The notes under the pieces were generated by a model, which saw only the letters and a list, made by a program, of their open reading frames with translations, was not told where the DNA came from and did not search any database. DNA of 48,744 nt from Spirochaetia bacterium (GTDB taxonomy: Bacteria > Spirochaetota > Leptospiria > Leptospirales > Leptonemataceae): assembly GCA_021413825.1 (NCBI GenBank), contig JAIOPQ010000024.1, forward strand, positions 1-48,744. The letters run 5' to 3'. A program made the translations under genes and the position numbers. Below are positions 1 through 8,617 of the stretch, piece by piece (position 1 is the first letter of the stretch; each line of letters begins with the position of its first letter).

Positions 1-270
1 CTTCCAGTGATTCTTCCGGCGGCCCAGGTTCAGGAGTTGTTTGAGTTTGAAAAATCAAACCCTGGAATGGAGCTTGAGATTGACCTTCCCGCACAGGTTG
101 TGCGGAGGCCGGATGGAAGAACATACTCATTTGATGTTGAGCCCTTTAGAAAAGAATGTCTATTGAATGGCTGGGATGATATAGGGCTTTCCTTGCGTCA
201 CGCGGCCAAAATCGATGCATTTGAAAAAGAGTATTTTGTAAAGTATCCCTACATTCAAATTCCATCCTGA
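1..270 (+). CDS. leuD: 3-isopropylmalate dehydratase small subunit, C-terminal part
   Basis: The reading frame is open from base 1, so the 5' part of the gene lies outside the window; only the last 89 codons are present. The fragment carries the LeuD C-terminal signature: LPVILPAAQVQELF, then a swivel-domain strand, then FRKECLLNGWDDIGLSL. In the family this subunit pairs with LeuC to isomerise 2-isopropylmalate to 3-isopropylmalate in cytosolic leucine synthesis. The internal GTG at 7 is not a start. A lipoprotein gene follows after 9 bases. Confidence 0.9.
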   Translation, partial: LPVILPAAQVQELFEFEKSNPGMELEIDLPAQVVRRPDGRTYSFDVEPFRKECLLNGWDDIGLSLRHAAKIDAFEKEYFVKYPYIQIPS

Positions 271-279
271 GGCTAGATA

Positions 280-657
280 TTGAAAACTCATACGCTACTG
301 GTCGGTCTTACATGTTCTATATTGCTGACCTGTATTGCCTGCGGGCGTACTCGTGACCCAATTCCAACCGGTATTACACTCATCGAGTATGCAGGGGGAA
401 AAGTAGGGATTACGTCTACTGCACAGGCTTCCAGGAGCACCATTGAATCTGAGAATTCAGTTACCATGCGCAACACTTCTTGCGAAGCGGCGCGGCTTCT
501 TCTGAAAGCGGAACTTAAGAAATCAGTTTATAAATCAGTCAGTAGAAATTTCAAACAGGACGCCCGGACAGAATTCATCTACGATGGTGAGTATTGTAGA
601 TTACGCGGCTTGTATGATCCGGAAGGCAAATTTGAGCTACCAGAACCTGGACGGTAA
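280..657 (+). CDS. Small predicted lipoprotein, unknown function
   Basis: This 125-residue protein starts at TTG 280, with GAGG at 269-272 as a plausible ribosome binding site. The N-terminus is a signal peptide (basic start, hydrophobic LLVGLTCSILLTCIAC) ending at Cys21; the lipobox is loose, as is common in spirochaetes. The rest is hydrophilic, with two further cysteines (near residues 68 and 106) and a charged C-terminus. I recognise no domain. Its last 26 bases overlap the start of folD in another frame, which suggests translational coupling. It probably acts as a membrane-anchored protein facing the periplasm or the cell surface. Confidence 0.65.
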   Translation: MKTHTLLVGLTCSILLTCIACGRTRDPIPTGITLIEYAGGKVGITSTAQASRSTIESENSVTMRNTSCEAARLLLKAELKKSVYKSVSRNFKQDARTEFIYDGEYCRLRGLYDPEGKFELPEPGR

Positions 658-1462
658 AGCAGTTTCAGAAAGCATTCGCGCAGACCTGAAGGCGCGCATC
701 GCAGCACTCGGGGGAAAACCAACCGTGCTTGCTACAATCCTTGTGGGAAACAATCCTGCATCGGAAACCTACGTAAAGATGAAAGGGAAGGCTTGCGAAG
801 CGATTGGCATGACTTCGAAGAAGATTCAACTTCCTGAAAACTGCACGACAGACATGCTTCTGCGTATCATCGATGAATGTAATTCTGATCCAAAGATCCG
901 TGGGATTTTGCTCCAGCATCCATCGCCTACTCAAATCGATGAGCGTGCTGCCTTCGATCGTATTGCAATCGAGAAGGATGTGGATGGAGTAACTGCATTT
1001 GGTTTTGGTCGGATGAGTCTTGGAATTCCTTCCTATCCAGCATGCACACCGGCAGGAATTATGCGGCTACTTGATGCGTATAATATCGAGCTTTCAGGTT
1101 TGCACGCTGTCGTCGTGGGGCGTTCTCCCATTCTGGGTAAGCCCATGGCGCAGTTGTTACTCAACCGAGATTGTACCATTACTGTTTGTCATTCGCGCAC
1201 TAAGGATCTGCCAGGTCATGTAAAGCAGGCAGATCTGGTAGTAGCTGCTTGCGGTAAGCCAGAATTTATTCAGGGCGATTGGATCAAGCCTGGAGCTATC
1301 GTTGTGGATGCAGGTTACAACCCCGGGAATGTGGGGGATGTGGATTTCAAGGCATGTGCGGAGCGCGCATCCTATATCACGCCAGTTCCAGGCGGCGTTG
1401 GGCCCATGACGATTACCATGCTGCTTGCGCACACCGTAGAAAGTGCAGAAAAAGCAAAGTAG
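632..1462 (+). CDS. folD: Bifunctional methylenetetrahydrofolate dehydrogenase/cyclohydrolase FolD
   Basis: FolD interconverts 5,10-methylene-THF, methenyl-THF and 10-formyl-THF in the cytosol, using NADP. The protein shows YVKMKGKACEAIG with the catalytic Lys at about 51, GILLQHPSP (usually GILVQLPLP), KDVDG, PACTPAGIMRLL, the Rossmann motif VVVGRSPILGKP, and the terminal signature YITPVPGGVGPMT. I chose TTG 632 because GGAAGG at 621-626 sits 5 bases upstream and the product then begins just before the LDGK motif, giving a normal length of 276 residues. ATG 614 and a start at 584 are open but would add non-conserved residues. The gene converges on rlmB after 13 bases. Confidence 0.93.
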   Translation: MSYQNLDGKAVSESIRADLKARIAALGGKPTVLATILVGNNPASETYVKMKGKACEAIGMTSKKIQLPENCTTDMLLRIIDECNSDPKIRGILLQHPSPTQIDERAAFDRIAIEKDVDGVTAFGFGRMSLGIPSYPACTPAGIMRLLDAYNIELSGLHAVVVGRSPILGKPMAQLLLNRDCTITVCHSRTKDLPGHVKQADLVVAACGKPEFIQGDWIKPGAIVVDAGYNPGNVGDVDFKACAERASYITPVPGGVGPMTITMLLAHTVESAEKAK

Positions 1463-1472
1463 ACGTTAGACG
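1461..1472. repeat. Short intergenic motif AGACGTTASWCG, copy 1
   Basis: AGACGTTAGACG overlaps the folD stop codon in the convergent folD/rlmB gap. Close matches occur at 23603-23614 and 24437-24448, also at gene junctions. Function unknown. Confidence 0.35.
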
Positions 1473-1475
1473 CCA

Positions 1476-2222
1476 TCAACGATTGATCAGCCGATCCAGC
1501 AAAATCCCGCAAGCAACGCCTGCATTGAGCGAAGCTGTACGGCCCCGCATTGGAATTGTAATCAAGTAGTCGGATTTTTCAATTACGATGGACTTCAATC
1601 CTTCGCCTTCACTTCCAATCATCAAAAAGAGGCTTTCGCTGGCCGTAAGCGTACTGCTTTCTTCCGAAGAAAGGTCCGAATTTTCGGCAGTAGGCTCAAT
1701 TGTATCAGCCACGGCTGCAACCATCCAGATTCCGATTTCTTTTGCGCGATCCATAAACTGTGGAAGATTCCCAACGCTGTAGACTGGAAGATGCATACTT
1801 GCGCCACTCGATGCCCGGTGGACGGCTGGCGTAATAGGGGAACATTTTGAACTTGCAAACAGTGCACGAACGCCAAGCGATTCTGCTGTGCGAATCATGC
1901 TGCCGAGATTTTGCGGATCGCTAATTTCATCGAGTGCCAGGAAAGGCCCGCCCAGCTTTAAAGCCTCTTTAAAATCCCTGGGAGCTTCTGGTTTGTAAGC
2001 CTGAGAAAGTTCGAGCACAACTCCCTGATGGTTGATTCCAGGAAACATCCGGTCTAATTCGCGCCTGGGCATTTCTTCGACTTTGCCACCCAGCCCCACA
2101 ATGGAGCCTTTTAGATCCAGGGGAAAGCTTGCAGATAAGAAGATGCGATTTACGCGCGGTGTATTCTCAGTCTTAATGAATTCTTTTACGGTTTGACGGC
2201 CGTAGATTAGATTGTCGCGCAA
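1476..2222 (-). CDS. rlmB: TrmH/SpoU-family rRNA 2'-O-methyltransferase (RlmB type)
   Basis: A SPOUT methyltransferase that methylates a ribose 2'-OH in RNA; family members like RlmB act on G2251 of 23S rRNA. Residues 1-75 form the substrate-binding domain (IYGRQTVKEFI at the start). The catalytic SPOUT domain shows motif 1 DPQNLGSMIRTAES, motif 2 GSEGEGL and motif 3 IPMRGRTASLNAGVA, the last a variant of the usual SLNVSVA. An acidic, Ser/Thr-rich insertion of about a dozen residues (around 187-200) precedes motif 2. The start is TTG at 2222, one base after the cysS stop, so translation is probably coupled to cysS. The exact target (RlmB or another TrmH-family site) is not proven. Confidence 0.85.
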   Translation of the reverse strand: MRDNLIYGRQTVKEFIKTENTPRVNRIFLSASFPLDLKGSIVGLGGKVEEMPRRELDRMFPGINHQGVVLELSQAYKPEAPRDFKEALKLGGPFLALDEISDPQNLGSMIRTAESLGVRALFASSKCSPITPAVHRASSGASMHLPVYSVGNLPQFMDRAKEIGIWMVAAVADTIEPTAENSDLSSEESSTLTASESLFLMIGSEGEGLKSIVIEKSDYLITIPMRGRTASLNAGVACGILLDRLINR

Positions 2223-2223
2223 G

Positions 2224-3759
2224 TCAGGCCTTTTCCCAGGTTGTTCCTTGCGCTGAGTCTTTTAAGAGAATACCCTTTGCCTTTAGTTCATCGCGAATTT
2301 CATCGGAACGTTTCCAGTTCTTTTCTGCGCGCGCCTTCAATCTTTCCTCAATTTTTCCGAGGACAAATGCTTCAATATCCCCCAGATCTTCCACGATGGC
2401 TTCCCGTGTGGCCGGATTTGAAAATTCAAGCACGTCAATGATTTCATTTACTGCATAGAAAAACAGCACGCCTTCTTTGGAAATTGAATCTGTTAGTTCG
2501 GCTGAGTTTACAGCACTCACTGCATCAAAGATGGCAGCAAGGGCCCGGGCAATATTTAGATCGTCTTCAAGGGCCGTGCGAAATGCACCCATGGCCTGAA
2601 CAAATATGGTTTCCTTGAACATGGTATCAATCGTGTCCGGATTGCGTTGCTCAAATTGTCTTGTAATGTCTGCGCTGAATGGATGGCGAATCAAAAGCTT
2701 GTCCAGGCAGGTCTGAATACGTTCGACAGCAGAATCAGATCCGCGCAGGTTCTCAAACGTAAAGTTTAATCTGGAGCGATAGTGCGTTGAAAGCAGCAGA
2801 TACCGGAGGGCTCGCTGCATTTTTTGTTTTTCGTGGAGTTTGACTATATCTGCGGGCGCGCGGCCTTCTTTGATCAAAACATCCAGCCGATCCTTTTCTG
2901 AGAAATCGCGCAATGTGAAGTAGTTGCCTACTGATTTGGACATCTTCTTTCCATCTACCAGAAGGTGTTCGTTGTGAACCCAGTAGCGTGAAAAATTTTC
3001 CCCACGAAATGCACAACAAGACTGTGCAATCTCATTTTCATGATGCGGAAACAATAGATCGATTCCGCCCGCATGAATGTCTACGCCGCCTTCTCCATAG
3101 ATTTCGCGAATCATAGCCGAGCATTCCAGATGCCAGCCAGGTCTTCCTTTCCCCCAGGGTGAATCCCAGGCTGGTTCGTCTGGAGTTTCCTGCTTTTTCC
3201 AGAGCGCAAAATCCCGAATGTCTTCTTTAGAATATTCGTCCGCAGTAAATCGTCCGCCGGCTGCAACCTTGAGTTGCTCCGGTGAAATATGCGAAAGCTT
3301 GCCGTAGTCTTCAAAGCTGCGCAGACGAAAGTAAACATCGCCGTCCTGTGTATATAGATGACCGTGTTCTTCCAGACGTTTCATCAGATCGATCATTGCA
3401 GGAATCGATGTGGTAGCTCTGGGTCTGTGTTCTACTTCCTGTATGCCCAGGTAGTTGATGTCTTCAAGGAAGATCTTAATGTATGGCTCAGTGAACTCTT
3501 CAATCTTCTTGTTCTGCTTTGCAGCGTTAGCAATGATCTTGTCTTCTACATCCGTGATGTTAGTTGTTTGCTCAACGCCGTAGCCAAAAAACAGAAGACT
3601 GCGACGCAGCAAGTCGATGCTCATATACGAGCGAAAGTTACCAATGTGATTGTAATTATAAACCGTGGGTCCGCAGTTATAGAGCCGCACGTTCTTAGGA
3701 TCTGCGGGCTTGAAGTCTTCCTTCTTGCCGCTCATCGAGTTAAATATGCGGAAGGCCAT
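2224..3759 (-). CDS. cysS: Cysteinyl-tRNA synthetase
   Basis: A class I tRNA synthetase that charges tRNA-Cys in the cytosol. At 511 residues it is slightly long for the family. Motifs in order are the HIGH variant HIGN at 38-41 and KMSKS at 272-276. The expected zinc ligands are Cys29 (in CGPTVY), Cys213, His239 and Glu243 (in HHENEIAQ). The C-terminal helical domain ends in the usual basic tail (RSDEIRDELKAKGILLKDS). It begins with ATG 33 bases after the slt-like gene and is followed by rlmB after one base, so the three minus-strand genes probably form one transcript. Confidence 0.96.
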   Translation of the reverse strand: MAFRIFNSMSGKKEDFKPADPKNVRLYNCGPTVYNYNHIGNFRSYMSIDLLRRSLLFFGYGVEQTTNITDVEDKIIANAAKQNKKIEEFTEPYIKIFLEDINYLGIQEVEHRPRATTSIPAMIDLMKRLEEHGHLYTQDGDVYFRLRSFEDYGKLSHISPEQLKVAAGGRFTADEYSKEDIRDFALWKKQETPDEPAWDSPWGKGRPGWHLECSAMIREIYGEGGVDIHAGGIDLLFPHHENEIAQSCCAFRGENFSRYWVHNEHLLVDGKKMSKSVGNYFTLRDFSEKDRLDVLIKEGRAPADIVKLHEKQKMQRALRYLLLSTHYRSRLNFTFENLRGSDSAVERIQTCLDKLLIRHPFSADITRQFEQRNPDTIDTMFKETIFVQAMGAFRTALEDDLNIARALAAIFDAVSAVNSAELTDSISKEGVLFFYAVNEIIDVLEFSNPATREAIVEDLGDIEAFVLGKIEERLKARAEKNWKRSDEIRDELKAKGILLKDSAQGTTWEKA

Positions 3760-3791
3760 AATTTGTCAGACAGCGCCTCTGGCACTACACG

Positions 3792-6125
3792 TCAAGGATA
3801 GAGCGCGTAGGTAGTGCGATAGTGCATGTAGTTTTGAAATGTTACCCTGCAATAGTTCCGGGACTCGCGTGAGGGGATATTCTCAAGGAACAAATTAAAG
3901 TCTCCGTGATAGAACTGTTGTTTCCATCGCGACAAACTTCCAGGTCCGCCATTGTAGGCAATGGAAGCCCAGCGAAAATCTGAATTATACTGGCCGAGCA
4001 AGTCGGCAAAAAACTTAGAACCCATACGAATAGAAACGGCCGGCTCAAGTAAGTCCGGATTCTTGATTTGCATCTTACCCGAAAGCCAGCGTCCGGTGGC
4101 GGGCATGACCTGCATCAGGCCCAGTGCACCCGAGCGGCTAACTGCTGTTTCTCTGAACATGCTTTCCTGGCGCATCAACGCATAAACCATCTCTTCTGGT
4201 ATGCCATATTCGCTGGCCGAGCCCCGAACCTGCCTTAGATACGGCCTTGGATACAGGCTGCGGAGGAATTCCGGTGGAAGGGAGTAGGGGTCTTCCGGGA
4301 TATTCTCCTCGCGAGCTACCTGCCTGAGATGCCAGACGCTTTGATCCAGATGTCCAGATTTCATTCCAAGCATGACGCGACGCAGAAACATCTCACGCTT
4401 GGAGAATTTGTCTTTGAAATGATAATCAAAGAATTCCTGGCCAAGAGCAAACTCACCGAGCTTCCACATTGTAATGACCGATTCTGGGATTGAATACTGA
4501 ATTGCCTGCAAGCGACTCCAGAGGTCAAGGGCGCGGGGGTCATAATAGTTGCTGACGTTTCTACTTGCTAGAAACCGAACTGCTTCCTGGCTTCCACCGT
4601 ATTTTCCAATCCAGCGAAGGTAGGTGGATCGATCGCGCACGTTCCGCCAATCGTTTCTGAAATCTCCGCCTGGTTTCTGCTCGTCCCAGAATACCCGCGC
4701 ATAATACGACCCGGGTGCAAGTTCATAGAAGCGATCAGCTATTTCCTGGGCTTTGTCTTCACGGTTCTGGGATTTGTAAAATCGTCTAAGCCAGTATACA
4801 AAACGTCCATTAGCCGTTCCGGGCGGTAGAGTCCCTCTGGCAAGTTCCCAGTATGGTTCGGGAGCCCATTTGATATTTCTGTCATTGTCGCCAATGAGCC
4901 ATTCAATCAAAGTATCATGAACTTCAAGGTCCGAATCAAATACGGACAGATACGCCAGGATTTCACGGAATGTTTTATCGCGGTTACCCATGAGTGGTAA
5001 CACTGTCAGCTCCAGTCGCCAGATAGGAGCATTCTCTTTCTTAACATGATCAAATTTATCCAGGAGGGACACTACGTCCGCATAACGTCTAGTTTGAATC
5101 AAACGGGATGCCCACCAGTACAGGATTCCCGGATCTCGCGAAACAGCCGTATAGGTTCGCTGGGTTAAGTCGTTAAACGATTTCATATCTCCCTGGGCTA
5201 TTAGATGGAGCCCATCGCCCAGGGCAGTAGTAGGACCCGTTGTAGCAAGTAGTCTGTCTGCTGGCCAGGCTTGCGTGAATGCCTGGCGTTCCTGTGGGGT
5301 CAGATATTCATGAAACATCAGGAGCGATCGATGCATACTATGCTGGTCTGTCCCGGGTCTGAATGCCTGTGGAAAATAGAACTTAAGGTCTTGAAAAATT
5401 GATCTGAGTAGAGGGAGATTGTCCTGGGATCTTGCAGCAGCCAGCAGATATAGATTCCAGCCATCGTCTCGCTTACCCCCACGAATGAAAGCCCGCGCGC
5501 GGTAGAAATGGGTCCGATTTGAGGCAATGGCGCCCATACGACTGGCCAGGGTCATTGCTTCCACTTTCATGTTTCGCGCAAGCATCACTTCGAGTAACTC
5601 GGTGTATATCGCTCCTGTCAGTGGATCTGCTTCACCAAGGGAGGATTTGCCAAGTAGATTGAGTCTGGCCGTGTTCCAGCCGGTTGCGCGCAATAGTTGT
5701 GAAAGTTTAAGAATAGCAAGTCTCTGAACCTGGCCTGTGCGCGATTCAGGACCAAGGGTTGCAATGCACTCGCTCAGCTCGTCTTCACTGCCGAGTCCGC
5801 ACGTCAAACCAAGAATTGAAAGATAAATTGCAGTAGCTTCATGCAACGGTTCAGCCAGGGCTTTTGGGCTAGGTGGAATTTTTACGAGCTTTTCCTGGGC
5901 CGCTCGCCCGAGAATGAACCTGTGGGTCTCGGAAGAAGCTCGATTGGATTTGAAGTAACGCTGGATCTCAGTCCAACGGCCAGCCCGGAGCAGATCGATA
6001 GGATCGCTGAGCGATCCCTCGGCAAAAATTTTAACTGGAAAAAGAATGGTCAAGCACAGAACAGTGCAGAGGCCACCATGGGTCAAACCGGGGATTTTTT
6101 TCATCAACTGGATCATGCTACCCAT
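3792..6125 (-). CDS. Soluble lytic murein transglycosylase (Slt70-like)
   Basis: A periplasmic enzyme expected to cleave the MurNAc-GlcNAc bond of peptidoglycan, giving 1,6-anhydro-muropeptides. Residues 1 to about 35 form a signal peptide (basic start, GGLCTVLCLTILFPVKIFA). The long middle part is alpha-helical with TPR-like repeats, as in the ring domain of Slt70. The catalytic SLT domain spans about 640-777: RQESMF with catalytic Glu654, GALGLMQVMPATG, and AYNGGPG. Length (777) is somewhat above the E. coli enzyme. The start at ATG 6125 is preceded by a weak purine-rich AAGAAAG; ATG codons at residues 4 and 8 are alternatives. It diverges from the TPR gene at 6162. Confidence 0.9.
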   Translation of the reverse strand: MGSMIQLMKKIPGLTHGGLCTVLCLTILFPVKIFAEGSLSDPIDLLRAGRWTEIQRYFKSNRASSETHRFILGRAAQEKLVKIPPSPKALAEPLHEATAIYLSILGLTCGLGSEDELSECIATLGPESRTGQVQRLAILKLSQLLRATGWNTARLNLLGKSSLGEADPLTGAIYTELLEVMLARNMKVEAMTLASRMGAIASNRTHFYRARAFIRGGKRDDGWNLYLLAAARSQDNLPLLRSIFQDLKFYFPQAFRPGTDQHSMHRSLLMFHEYLTPQERQAFTQAWPADRLLATTGPTTALGDGLHLIAQGDMKSFNDLTQRTYTAVSRDPGILYWWASRLIQTRRYADVVSLLDKFDHVKKENAPIWRLELTVLPLMGNRDKTFREILAYLSVFDSDLEVHDTLIEWLIGDNDRNIKWAPEPYWELARGTLPPGTANGRFVYWLRRFYKSQNREDKAQEIADRFYELAPGSYYARVFWDEQKPGGDFRNDWRNVRDRSTYLRWIGKYGGSQEAVRFLASRNVSNYYDPRALDLWSRLQAIQYSIPESVITMWKLGEFALGQEFFDYHFKDKFSKREMFLRRVMLGMKSGHLDQSVWHLRQVAREENIPEDPYSLPPEFLRSLYPRPYLRQVRGSASEYGIPEEMVYALMRQESMFRETAVSRSGALGLMQVMPATGRWLSGKMQIKNPDLLEPAVSIRMGSKFFADLLGQYNSDFRWASIAYNGGPGSLSRWKQQFYHGDFNLFLENIPSRESRNYCRVTFQNYMHYRTTYALYP

Positions 6126-6161
6126 GATTCTTTCTTCTTACCTTGTTTTCTTGGGCCCGGT

Positions 6162-7196
6162 GTGCTGGGAAGAATAGTTTTTCACACGCAACCAGCCGTT
6201 TTATTCCGCGCTGGTACTGCCACCGAGGCCAATCAAACAGAAGCACACAGGATCATACCATATTTATATCGGTCATTCATCGATGGTACGGTCGAGGAAA
6301 GTGTGGCAAACGGCAGATTCCCTGGATATGTGCGAAATCGCTACCTGCGCGCAGTCGTTGGTTACGCCCTGTGGACCGGAAATTTCGATTGGATTCATTC
6401 GCTTGCATTTGCAATGCATGCTCGCGAGCAAAGGCACGATGCGCTTTTCTTTCTGGCCACAGTACTCGCCAGGCGCGAACACAGGCCGGTACTTGCAGAA
6501 TTCTACGGCTCCCGTCTAACCTTGTTGCCGTTCATGGAATACGTCCTGGCTGGAATCGATCAGGAGTTTGATGCAAAGCAAGCTTCAGTCCTTGAACCGT
6601 TTCCGTTCTTTGTTCCAGGGGCTAAACGCAGTGTGAACGCTGCCATTTCGCTGTTTCGATTTCCGGACGCAGCAGAAGCAGCGCTTTCCTGGTTTGCACT
6701 GGCAGGTCGGAGCCTCGCACATTCAAAATTGCGCGGTCGCTACAAGAAGTCCTCGGGGCGTTTGGCGTATCAGGCGTCGCGCGCGCAGTTACGAGGTGAA
6801 CTGGATGAAGGATTTGATTTTACACCTGCCCCGTTATCGGCGCATGCAAGGATGCACATGGAGGGGCAGGCAGGCAGTTCCTATCTGGCCCGTTTGAAGC
6901 TGGCTTCAGATGCGTGCTTTTACGGAGAATACGAAAAGGCTGAATTATATCTGAGACCTGTCCTTCATTGGCATCCAGGTGTGCTTCATATGCGTGCAAT
7001 TGCGCATGCTGGACTTGGTGAGTATGGACTGGCAGCAGCATACTATCGCAGAGTCGTTAAGCGACATCCGAGAGAGGCAATTTTCTGCGAGAATTACGGA
7101 AGACTCTTGAAGCTAATGGGCGAAGACAGCGAAGCGGAACGCGCCCTGAATCGCGCTCGAGAACTTGCAGAATCGGCAAAAATGGTTTACGCTTGA
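6162..7196 (+). CDS. TPR-repeat protein, unknown function
   Basis: The C-terminal third carries TPR-like helices: ACFYGEYEKAELYLRPVL, then LHMRAIAHAGLGEYGLAAAYYRRVV, then EAIFCENYGRLLKLMGEDSEAERALNRA. The N-terminal part is helical, rich in Arg, Ala and aromatic residues, and unfamiliar to me. The frame is open upstream to 5841, but that part runs antisense through the 5' end of the slt gene and looks non-coding. I place the start at GTG 6162, just outside the slt gene; ATG 6078 is an alternative that would overlap it. No clear signal peptide is seen. Its 3' end overlaps the next gene by 32 bases if that gene starts at 7165. Confidence 0.6.
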   Translation: MLGRIVFHTQPAVLFRAGTATEANQTEAHRIIPYLYRSFIDGTVEESVANGRFPGYVRNRYLRAVVGYALWTGNFDWIHSLAFAMHAREQRHDALFFLATVLARREHRPVLAEFYGSRLTLLPFMEYVLAGIDQEFDAKQASVLEPFPFFVPGAKRSVNAAISLFRFPDAAEAALSWFALAGRSLAHSKLRGRYKKSSGRLAYQASRAQLRGELDEGFDFTPAPLSAHARMHMEGQAGSSYLARLKLASDACFYGEYEKAELYLRPVLHWHPGVLHMRAIAHAGLGEYGLAAAYYRRVVKRHPREAIFCENYGRLLKLMGEDSEAERALNRARELAESAKMVYA

Positions 7197-8052
7197 GAGT
7201 TTACGTGTAACGATTGTCGCAGTGGCTGCGTATACAGACGAACAACTCAAAGAGATCGACAAGGTCTTAAAATATATCAAGCAGATGGAAGGCATCATCC
7301 GCACTTCCCCAAGTCGTGAGCAGGTAGAGCGAGTCAGGAAGGAACTCAAGAAATTCCGGGATCGCCTAAAAGAGTTAATGCCGCACATTGATCCGGTAAA
7401 AGCTAACCCGGATGAAATTCGTGAACAACTTGGTCTGGGCAAAGTAGCTGAGCTCATAGCAACCGGTCCTGCTACCTCTACAAATCGCGGGGACCCGGAT
7501 TCAGGCGATATACTCGATCGGTTTCCCCTGCAAAAAGCCAGTGCGCACTGTACGGATCCGGACGTGAACCTGATGGCTACAATGCTCCTGGTTATGCAGA
7601 AAGACTACTGGCCTGCCGTTTCTGAACAACACTGCAAACTGGATTTCTCTTCCGGCAATGAACGCGATGCGATTCGCGTGCTTCTTGAGAATGCAGTCAG
7701 GAGCTTGAAGGTTCTGGCTGAAACAATTGAGGAATATGCAACTGCAGATAAGCAGGACTTCCGCGAGCAGCTTCTGAAAATGAAAAACAAGCAAACTCGC
7801 ATCTTCCTGTTCGAAACCAATGAAGTAATGAAGAAGGTTCGGGAGTTCTTAAAGAAACTGGTGGATGATCTGGATCGCGGTGGCGGTGCCGTTATGAACA
7901 AAGAAGAGATTATCAAGACCAATGCCCGTTTTGAGGAGTCAAACTACCTCGAAGGCCGCGTCATTCGGGATGCAATTCGCGAAGTGGAGTACTTTGCGGG
8001 CAAGGTGATCGAACGGCTGAATCTACCCCAGTTCAAGATAAAAACGCCTTAG
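7165..8052 (+). CDS. Conserved-looking helical hypothetical protein
   Basis: A 295-residue cytoplasmic protein rich in Lys, Glu and Leu with no signal peptide. The N-terminal third (to about residue 80) is predicted helix or coiled coil (EQVERVRKELKKFRDRLKELM), then a linker (about 90-125), then a longer helical part with the segment NEVMKKVREFLKKLVDDLDRGG. I recognise no catalytic motif. The start is uncertain: TTG 7165 overlaps the preceding gene by 32 bases, whereas GTG 7222 would begin at AAYTDEQLKEIDKV, a more natural N-terminus, but lacks a ribosome binding site. It is probably cotranscribed with the TPR gene. Confidence 0.6.
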   Translation: MQNRQKWFTLESLRVTIVAVAAYTDEQLKEIDKVLKYIKQMEGIIRTSPSREQVERVRKELKKFRDRLKELMPHIDPVKANPDEIREQLGLGKVAELIATGPATSTNRGDPDSGDILDRFPLQKASAHCTDPDVNLMATMLLVMQKDYWPAVSEQHCKLDFSSGNERDAIRVLLENAVRSLKVLAETIEEYATADKQDFREQLLKMKNKQTRIFLFETNEVMKKVREFLKKLVDDLDRGGGAVMNKEEIIKTNARFEESNYLEGRVIRDAIREVEYFAGKVIERLNLPQFKIKTP

Positions 8053-8163
8053 TTCATAGGGCTGTTCGCGGAGCCTGAAGCGGCAGCCCCATCGAGGTTC
8101 GCGCGGTTTACCCGTTTTTGCCCAGGCCGGGTAAATTCTGGTTGTCCGTCCGCTCTGGTTTTT

Positions 8164-8182
8164 GCCATTGGTAGCCAATGGC
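8164..8182 (+). promoter_or_regulatory. Perfect hairpin enclosing the bactofilin start codon
   Basis: GCCATTGG (8164-8171), loop TAG, CCAATGGC (8175-8182): an uninterrupted 8-bp stem with a 3-base loop. The ATG at 8178-8180 lies inside the 3' arm, so the folded RNA would hide the start codon. There is no strong ribosome binding site. Translational control is inferred, not shown. Confidence 0.5.
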
Positions 8183-8615
8183 ACTCGTCAAGACAGCCTC
8201 AGAAGTAACCAATTCCACGATTGGCGAGAATTCGTATTTCAGCGGACGATTCTTCATCAATGGATCCCTTAAGATTGATGGTAAGTTTGAAGGAAAGTCG
8301 CTCCAGGCAGATCAGCTTTATATCGGGGTAACGGGTCGAGTTAAGACCAACGTTACAGCCTCTTCGGTAATTGTAGAAGGAATCATTGTAGGAAATATCA
8401 CAGCTCGTAACCGCGTAATGCTCCTGCCCACGGCCCGTATTCTTGGCGATATAAGCACTCCGGAGCTCATTATTCAAAATGGTGTGATTCTTGAAGGCCG
8501 TTGCATGATTTCAAACGATCTCAAACATTCTGCTCGCGATTACATTGAATCGGAATACGGCAGAGATAATCTGACGCTTGAGCGTCTGTTTGGCACTAGA
8601 GCCAAGTCCGCTTAG
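8178..8615 (+). CDS. Bactofilin (polymer-forming cytoskeletal protein)
   Basis: A 145-residue bactofilin (DUF583). After a short disordered N-terminus, residues of about 22-115 show the repetitive beta-helix pattern of short strands with glycine turns (INGSLKIDGKFEGKSL, VIVEGIIVGNITARNRVML, ILGDISTPELIIQNGVILEG). A charged C-terminal tail follows. Bactofilins form nucleotide-independent filaments at the inner membrane and affect cell shape; in spirochaetes they have been tied to helical form. An in-frame TAG at 8172 fixes ATG 8178 as the first possible ATG. pdxA begins about 3 bases after its stop, so the two are likely cotranscribed. Confidence 0.9.
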   Translation: MALVKTASEVTNSTIGENSYFSGRFFINGSLKIDGKFEGKSLQADQLYIGVTGRVKTNVTASSVIVEGIIVGNITARNRVMLLPTARILGDISTPELIIQNGVILEGRCMISNDLKHSARDYIESEYGRDNLTLERLFGTRAKSA

Positions 8616-8617
8616 TT

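Noticed and set aside
5841..6161. Upstream extension of the TPR reading frame through the slt gene
   Set aside because: It runs antisense to the well-supported 5' end of the transglycosylase and shows no repeat or domain pattern; GTG 6162 is a better start.
8107..8135. TTTACCC...GGGTAAA inverted repeat as a terminator
   Set aside because: The stem is only 7 bp with a 15-base loop and no T tract; at most weak.
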